DNA from: Heterodera schachtii
Lineage: Eukaryota > Nematoda > Chromadorea > Rhabditida > Heteroderidae
Direction: 5' to 3'
NCBI GenBank assembly: GCA_023374025.1
Contig: SIJG01000118.1
Span: 62,001 to 126,000, forward strand
Length of the DNA stretch: 64,000 bases
Shown here: piece after piece, positions 59,438-64,000 of the stretch
Layout: each line of letters opens with the position of its first letter
Numbering within the stretch: position 1 is the stretch's first letter
Notes under the pieces: model-generated
What the model was told of the DNA's origin: nothing
What the model saw: the letters and a program-made list of their open reading frames with translations, nothing else
The model's database searches: none
Program-made: the position numbers and the translations under genes

Positions 59438-60759
59438 ATAATTGATAAACATATGATAAAATAAATTTTGCTACAGATTATTATAATAAATATAAAATGG
59501 AAAATTTTTTTAATTTGTTGAAAAATTTGTGCATAGAATAAAATTAATATTGCATAGTCATAATTATTATAGTTTATATAAAATTTATTTTTTAAGGACG
59601 CATAAAAAATGTGATCGAATTTGATGGGTGTAAATAATTTTGATACCCAAATTTTAAAATGTTTTAAAAATTGAAAAAAAAACGATCAAATATTTAACTG
59701 TAATTTATCATTAAAAGAGATATTTGCTAATATTATTATATAATTGCATTGAAATGGCTACAAATCAATTCAATGCTACATCTTAATTATTATTCAGTAA
59801 ACTTATTTGGCTGAAATTATGAAATAATATGTATTGAATGCAGAACTTAGTAAAATAGTTTCATAAATAATTTATTTAAAAATCTAACAATTAATTAACC
59901 TTATTTAAATTGTATAAATATCGCTAACATAATAAATGTTCAAATATATTTTATTTATCAATAAAATTGAGAAAAAATATCAAAAAATCCTATAGGATAC
60001 ATATTTATTTATTTGCATTTTTTTTAAAAATGTGTTGTTCAACATGCGCAGTTCCGCTCATAATAAAGTAATTAAATAATAATTAAATTAATATGTGCTA
60101 AAAAACTATTTATAAAAGGTTTAGAAATCTAAAAATTCAAATGTAATTGTTTAGTTGGAATCATTAAAAAATTGAACAAAATATTTGAAGCATTTTTTAA
60201 TAAAGTAAAATTAATTAAAAATCGAATTCTTAAGAGTTAAACCATGTTAAAAACAAAATTTAATAAATATATATTTAAATTATAAATTAAAATATTATAC
60301 ATAGAGACATAGATAGAGATATTGATGATGTTTGTTATTTCATTCAGCTCACTGATAGACCAAGAATTTATTGTTAATTAAATTTTAAATAAATATATTT
60401 AAAAGTTCAATTAAACTGTTTAAAAAAATATATACCAAAGGAAAGTAATTTGTAATAACAAAAAATTAGATTTTAAAGTAATTTAAAAACGATAAAAAAT
60501 AAATATAAAGAAATCCAATTAATTTGCTGCAAAAAGTCAAAGTTGTATCGCATGATTAAATATTTAAATAATTTAATATCTAAACCTAACTGATTATTTT
60601 TAATGATAGCAAAAGTGAAAAATAACTAATTAAGTTGCATAATTTCTTAATGCAATTAATCACTTTATTAATTAATTTACTTGAAAATAAAAGTATGAAA
60701 TAAATCAAACAGAGCAAAGATTTAAAAAATTTTAATTTTAGGCTTTTTATAAATAAACT
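59438..60759. other. A+T-rich gene-free stretch
   Basis: No gene is recognised. At 59792-59822 ATTCAGTAAACTTATTTGGC then TGAAATTATGAA is the third copy of the motif at 40109 and 54322; an AGAGATATTTG word about 70-90 bp upstream is shared with the 54322 copy. Confidence 0.5.
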
Positions 60760-60802
60760 AGCGCAGGCGCGCTCGGTTCGCTCGCGCACCCCGCGCTAAT
60801 CA
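60760..60802. repeat. GC-rich palindromic patch beside the pyrimidine tract
   Basis: TAGCGCAGGCGCGCTCGG then TTCGCTCGCGCACCCCGCGC and TA. The outer TAGCGC/GCGCTA pair and an inner GCGCGCTCG/CGCTCGCGC pair (one mismatch) form an imperfect hairpin. It sits about 30 bp before the start of the long CT tract. Confidence 0.5.
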
Positions 60803-60832
60803 AAATCTTAAAAATTTATCTTATTCCTTCAA

Positions 60833-62262
60833 ATGTTTCTCTTCCTCTCTTTTTCTCTCTCTCCCCTCTTTTTCTCCCTCTCTCTCTTTCTCTCCCTTTC
60901 TCTTTTTTTCCCTTTCTTTTTCTTCTCTCTTTATTCTTCTCTCTCTCTCTCTCCCATCTCTCTTCCTCTTTCGAACCTCTCTCTCTCTTCCCCATTCTCT
61001 TCTCTTTCTTTCTCCAACCCTCTCTTTCTCTCTCTTTTCTTCTCTTTCTTTCTTTCTCTCTCCCCCACTCTCTCGCTCTCTTCTTTCCCTCTCTCTCTCA
61101 TTCTCTCTTCTTCTCTCTCTTTCACCCCTCCCCCTTCCTCTATTTTCTTATCCCTTCTCTCTCTCTCTCTCTCTCTATCTTTTCTTCTCTCTCTCCCTCT
61201 CTCTCATTCTCTTTTTTCTTCTATCTCCCCCATCTCTCTTCCGCTCTCCCACCTCTCTCTCCTCTCCACTGTCTCTTTCTCTCTCTCTCTCTATCTCTCC
61301 TCCACACTCTTTTCCCTCTCTTTTCTCCCTTTTCTCCTTCTCTTTCTCCCCACCCTCTCTCTCTCTCTTTTCTTCTCATTCTTTCTCTCTTTTCTTCTCT
61401 CTATTTCTCTCTCTCGCCCACTCCTCTCTTTCTCTCTCTCCCCAACTCTCTTTCTCTCTTTTCTTCTGTCTCTCTCTCTATATCATTCTCTCTTTCTCTC
61501 CCTCTTCTCTCTTTCCTTCTCTCTCTCACTCTTCCCTCTCTCTCTCCCACCTCTCTCTCTCCTTCACTCTCTCTTTCACTCTCTCTCTCTTCCCCACTCT
61601 CTTCTCTCTATTTTCTCCTTTTTCTCCCTCTCTCTCTCTCCCCACTATCTCTCTCTCTCTTTTCTTCTCTCTATTTATCTCTCTCGTCCACTATCTCTCT
61701 CTCCCCCACTCTCTTTCTCTTTTTCTTTTGTCTCTCTCTCTCTCTCCCACCTTTCTCTTTCTCTCTCTCTCTCCTCCCCACTCTCTTCCCTCTCTTTTCT
61801 TCTCTCTATTTCTCTCTCTCACCACTATCTCTCTCTCTCTCCCCCCACTCTCTTTCTCTCTTTCTTCTGTCTCTCTCTCTCTCTCTCTCTTTCTCTCTTT
61901 GTCTCTCTCTTTCTCTCCCCCTCTCGCTTTCCTTCAATCTCTCACTCTTCCCTCTCTCTCTCTCTTTCTCTCTTCTCTTTCTTTCTCTCTCTCTCTCTCT
62001 TATTCTTTTTCTTTCTCTCTCTCTCTCTCTCCCTCTCTATTTCCCTCTCAGTTTTTTCTTCTCTCTCCCCCATCTCTCTTCCCTTCTCTCTCCCTCTCTC
62101 TCATTCTCTTTTCTCTCTCTCTCTCTTTCGCCCTCTTCCCCTCTCTCATCTTCTCCCTCTCTCTTTCCTGCTCTCTCTTTCACTCTCTCTCATACTCTCT
62201 CATTCTCTTTTATTCTCCCTCTTTCTCTTTTTCTTTCTCTCTCTCTTTCTCCCTCTCTTATG
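60833..62262 (+). repeat. 1.43-kb polypyrimidine (CT-rich) tract
   Basis: Almost pure C and T on the plus strand for about 1,430 bp, mainly CTCTCT and TTTCTC words with frequent CCC interruptions and few purines. The absence of purines removes stop codons, which creates long Ser/Leu/Phe/Pro open frames with no biological meaning. Such mirror-like polypurine-polypyrimidine DNA can form triplex structures (known property; not shown here). Its exact length in the genome may differ because such tracts are hard to assemble. Confidence 0.95.
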
Positions 62263-62265
62263 AAA

Positions 62266-62350
62266 TTTTTATTTCGTGTCAGAAAAATGTTTTTGAAAGA
62301 TTTCGTGTCGAAAAATAATTCAATTGAAATTTTTTTCGACACGAAAACTT
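62266..62350. repeat. Foldback of CGTGTCGAAA words
   Basis: ATTTCGTGTCAGAAAAATG, then TTTCGTGTCGAAAAATAATT faces TTTTTTTCGACACGAAAA, forming a stem of about 15 bp. It looks like a remnant of another word-array element, directly joined to the end of the CT tract. Confidence 0.5.
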
Positions 62351-62390
62351 TAAAAAACAATAAATAAAAAAATAGAGAAAGGATTTTTTG

Positions 62391-62556
62391 TTGATAAACA
62401 ACAAACATGCAGCTGTAGAAAAGCATTTTTTGCATTTATTTTTGTTTTATATTTTTTGTAAAAAAAATCAATGTTTTTGCGCTTTTACAAAAAAAAAAAA
62501 CTTTTGGGAATAGAGGGCGGCTGCGCCGGTAGGCGCCGCCAGGAAATTTTTCGGGT
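62391..62556 (+). repeat. Direct repeat, copy 1 (partner 63038-63203)
   Basis: About 165 bp starting TTGATAAACAACAAACATGC and running through AGCTGTAGAAAAGCATTTTT, a TTTTTTGTAAAAAAAATCAA stretch and the GC-rich hairpin, to GAAATTTTTCGGG. It is nearly identical to copy 2; the main differences are in the hairpin. The offset is 647 bp. Confidence 0.9.
62515..62541 (+). repeat. GC-rich hairpin repeat, variant copy
   Basis: GGCGGCTGCGCC, GGTA, GGCGCCGCC followed by AGGAAATTTTTCGGG. Relative to the copy at 63165 the left stem arm is altered by a small insertion, so pairing is weaker. Confidence 0.65.
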
Positions 62557-62689
62557 AAGGTTGCCGCCAAAAAGTTCTTTCGGATTCGTTAGTTAGAGCC
62601 CCAGAGGAATCGAATGATATATCATTCAACAAGAAAATCGGAGTTGTCAGTATTCTTCACTTTTACCAAGAAAAGTTCGCAAAAAATGG

Positions 62690-63036
62690 TGAAAATATTT
62701 ATAAAAAATGCCAAAATGACGACAAAAACCCAAATTTCTCATATTTTTGGGGGTGTAATTTTTAAAAATTTCCAAAAAGTCGAATTTTAGGGGTGTATTT
62801 TTGGCTTTTTTTGCATTTTTCTTGTGAAAATTTCCAAAAAATGGCCAAAATATGGACTAAAAACGCAAAAATGGCGAAATATGGATTTATTCTCGAAAAC
62901 CCCAAAATATGGATTTATATGGACTAAAAACTTTCACCAAATCAAAAAATTTTAACGCAGAAATGCTATTTTTGAGCCCCTTTCTTCATCGCATATGCGC
63001 AGAAAAAATATGTTAATCCATATAATTTACAACCCT
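62690..63036 (-). mobile_element. MITE relic with ATATGGAC words and the shared core
   Basis: The right terminus, read inverted from 63036, is TAGGGTTGTAAATTATATGG, nearly the start of the solo end at 12158. An array of AATATGGAC and AATATGGATTTAT words lies at about 62845-62925. Inside is the core module GTCGAATTTTAGGGGTGTA. The CAAATCAAAAAATTTTAACG block after the array corresponds to one in the AGTGAC-word MITE at 30110. The left end is not identified. Confidence 0.65.
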
Positions 63037-63037
63037 A

Positions 63038-63203
63038 TTGATAAACAACAAACATGCAGCTGTAGAAAAGCATTTTTTGCATTTATTTTTGTTTTATATT
63101 TTTTGTAAAAAAAATCAATGTTTTTGCGCTTTTACAAAAAAAAAAAACTTTTGGGAATAGAGGGCCGGCGGCGCCGGTAGGCGCCGCCGGGAAATTTTTC
63201 GGG
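63038..63203 (+). repeat. Direct repeat, copy 2 (partner 62391-62556)
   Basis: It starts immediately after the terminus of the ATATGGAC-word MITE and carries the best hairpin of the family. Because copy 1 lies on the other side of the MITE, the arrangement could be a tandem duplication with an internal insertion, or a pair of long terminal-like repeats; I cannot decide. Confidence 0.9.
63165..63190 (+). repeat. GC-rich hairpin repeat, perfect copy
   Basis: CCGGCGGCGCC, loop GGTA, GGCGCCGCCGG: a perfect 11-bp stem. Where the other copies have a T-G wobble (GTGCC), this one has a full C-G pair (GCGCC). It is followed by GAAATTTTTCGGGATTTTG. Confidence 0.8.
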
Positions 63204-64000
63204 ATTTTGATACAATTTTACAGACTGTTCGTTCATGTGTATGTCACACATAAAAAAACATCAAATACGCGCAAGAATTATATTGGGGCATAAATGCCAT
63301 AATTTGAGCAAAGATTTCTTCAAGTGATTATTAGCCATCTTTTTGGCACATTAGCGCCGAGAAACTCAAACAAAATTCTGCGCATCCTTCGTTGATTAAA
63401 AAAAATTCAAATCTAGGGCCCAAAAGGGACTGTGATTTATATAACCGTTTAATTTTGAATTACAACCGAGCGGTTGGGAACCGCGAAGCGGTTCCCAAGC
63501 GCTCGTATTAGACTATACCGCGACTAAAGGTGAAAATTTTTGTTTTTGTTCTTTAGTTCTTCCATCTGTTAATAATGTTAGTTAAATTATTAATATAAAT
63601 AAAGAATTTACATTACCATTTTTGTCCAATTTTAACAGATTTATTCAGGAAATGTCCATTTTATTTTATTTTTAATCACAATTTAAATAAATTCTAACAA
63701 AATTTGAGGCACGGAAAAAATTTGGTTTGAATGTTTTCAAACAATTTTTGTGATCTTTAGGACTACAGGGTGACAAATAAGTAATGTCCCACTTTATAAT
63801 TTCTTATATCTCGAAAAGTAAAAAACCGATTTTCATATTTTAATACTGATATTAAAGCCCATTCAATTCTCTTTAAGGAGAACTGAATGAAAAATAAATT
63901 TCATTCTACATTAGTGTAATGACACCATCAAAAATTATGACCCATTTTTGGCGCCAAAAGTTAAATGTGCTTAGAGAATAAAAAAATTCTAACAACCGAA
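63204..64000. other. Mixed-composition stretch without a recognised gene
   Basis: It is less A+T-rich than most of the window up to about 63540 and contains the hairpin at 63467-63505. From about 63765, CAGGGTGACAAATAAGTAAT begins a stretch (CTTATATCTCGAAAAG, then a GTGTAATGACACCATC patch) that looks like the end of a further transposon running off the window. No open frame of note is present. Confidence 0.4.
63467..63505. repeat. GC-rich hairpin, 18-bp stem with GAA loop
   Basis: CGAGCGGTTGGGAACCGC, loop GAA, GCGGTTCCCAAGCGCTCG. One mismatch in 18 pairs. It is unrelated in sequence to the CCGGCGG hairpins. It could be a transposon centre or terminus; no run of T follows immediately, so it is not a classical terminator. 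Confidence 0.8.

Noticed and set aside
9810..59475. CRISPR array
   Set aside because: The frame-and-core modules are dispersed over tens of kb in both orientations, are imperfect, and the genome is eukaryotic.
9810..59475. Known nematode piRNA upstream motif CTGTTTCA
   Set aside because: The conserved string next to the variable cores is TTCTTGTC and I do not see CTGTTTCA at a fixed distance. I keep only the general analogy.
60833..62263. Open reading frame of 476 codons on the plus strand
   Set aside because: It is the translation of the pyrimidine tract. Stop codons all contain purines, so none can occur. Composition is only Ser, Leu, Phe, Pro and a few others, with no domain.
1..64000. 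Tandem centromeric satellite
   Set aside because: The A+T-rich repeats are dispersed and irregular; I see no long tandem array apart from the CT tract.

Overview
This is a very A+T-rich eukaryotic window (roughly four-fifths A+T by eye) in which I find no convincing host protein-coding gene. Everything interpretable is repetitive: hAT-type DNA transposons and their non-autonomous derivatives (MITEs), two long foldback elements, a Ty3/Gypsy retrotransposon relic, a tRNA-like sequence, a 1.4-kb polypyrimidine tract, and many old diverged copies of A+T-rich dispersed repeats. The eukaryotic assignment rests on GT-AG introns in the hAT transposase and on the transposon classes. A metazoan, perhaps a nematode such as a root-knot nematode, is my best guess from the extreme A+T content, the tiny introns and the style of the Gypsy pol relic, but nothing here proves it. 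|| Layout: 1-4404 A+T-rich repeat mosaic; 4413-7252 complete hAT transposon with 8-bp target duplication and an intron-containing BED-finger transposase; 7261-17836 A+T-rich DNA with a small MITE (10446-10565), a hAT-like insertion with a CGGGAG array (11521-11663) and a solo end with ATATGGAC words (12158-12330); 17837-18219 foldback element, then a tRNA-like sequence; 19485-20200 GC-rich hairpins and a poly-G tract next to a Gypsy pol relic (20200-21885); 21886-28646 A+T-rich DNA; 28649-29572 long foldback element with three nested palindromes; 29636-30180 MITE with AATAGTGAC words; 30181-44506 A+T-rich mosaic; 44507-45146 MITE with TCCATATTT words; 45147-55446 T-rich then A-rich DNA; 55455-56882 a MITE with another hAT element (55568-56735) inserted in it; 57918-58039 and 58849-59437 further MITEs; 60833-62262 polypyrimidine tract; 62391-63203 a direct repeat flanking another ATATGGAC-word MITE. 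|| The most interesting pattern is that many hAT-like elements share a plan (TAGAG, TAGGG or CAGGG termini, 8-bp target duplications, arrays of a short word inside each end), while the word differs from family to family (CACGGG, CCGTGA, CGGGAG, AGTGAC, TATGGAC, TATGCA, AGTTGC, AAGGCAC and others). Some families with different words share the same internal core, as though the word had been replaced at both ends of one skeleton. A second pattern is a dispersed module with a conserved A+T-rich frame around TTCTTGTC and a hypervariable, GC-richer core of about 35-47 bp. A third is a GC-rich 11-bp-stem hairpin with a four-base loop, found about seven times. The sequence alone does not show whether any of these is transcribed or functional.
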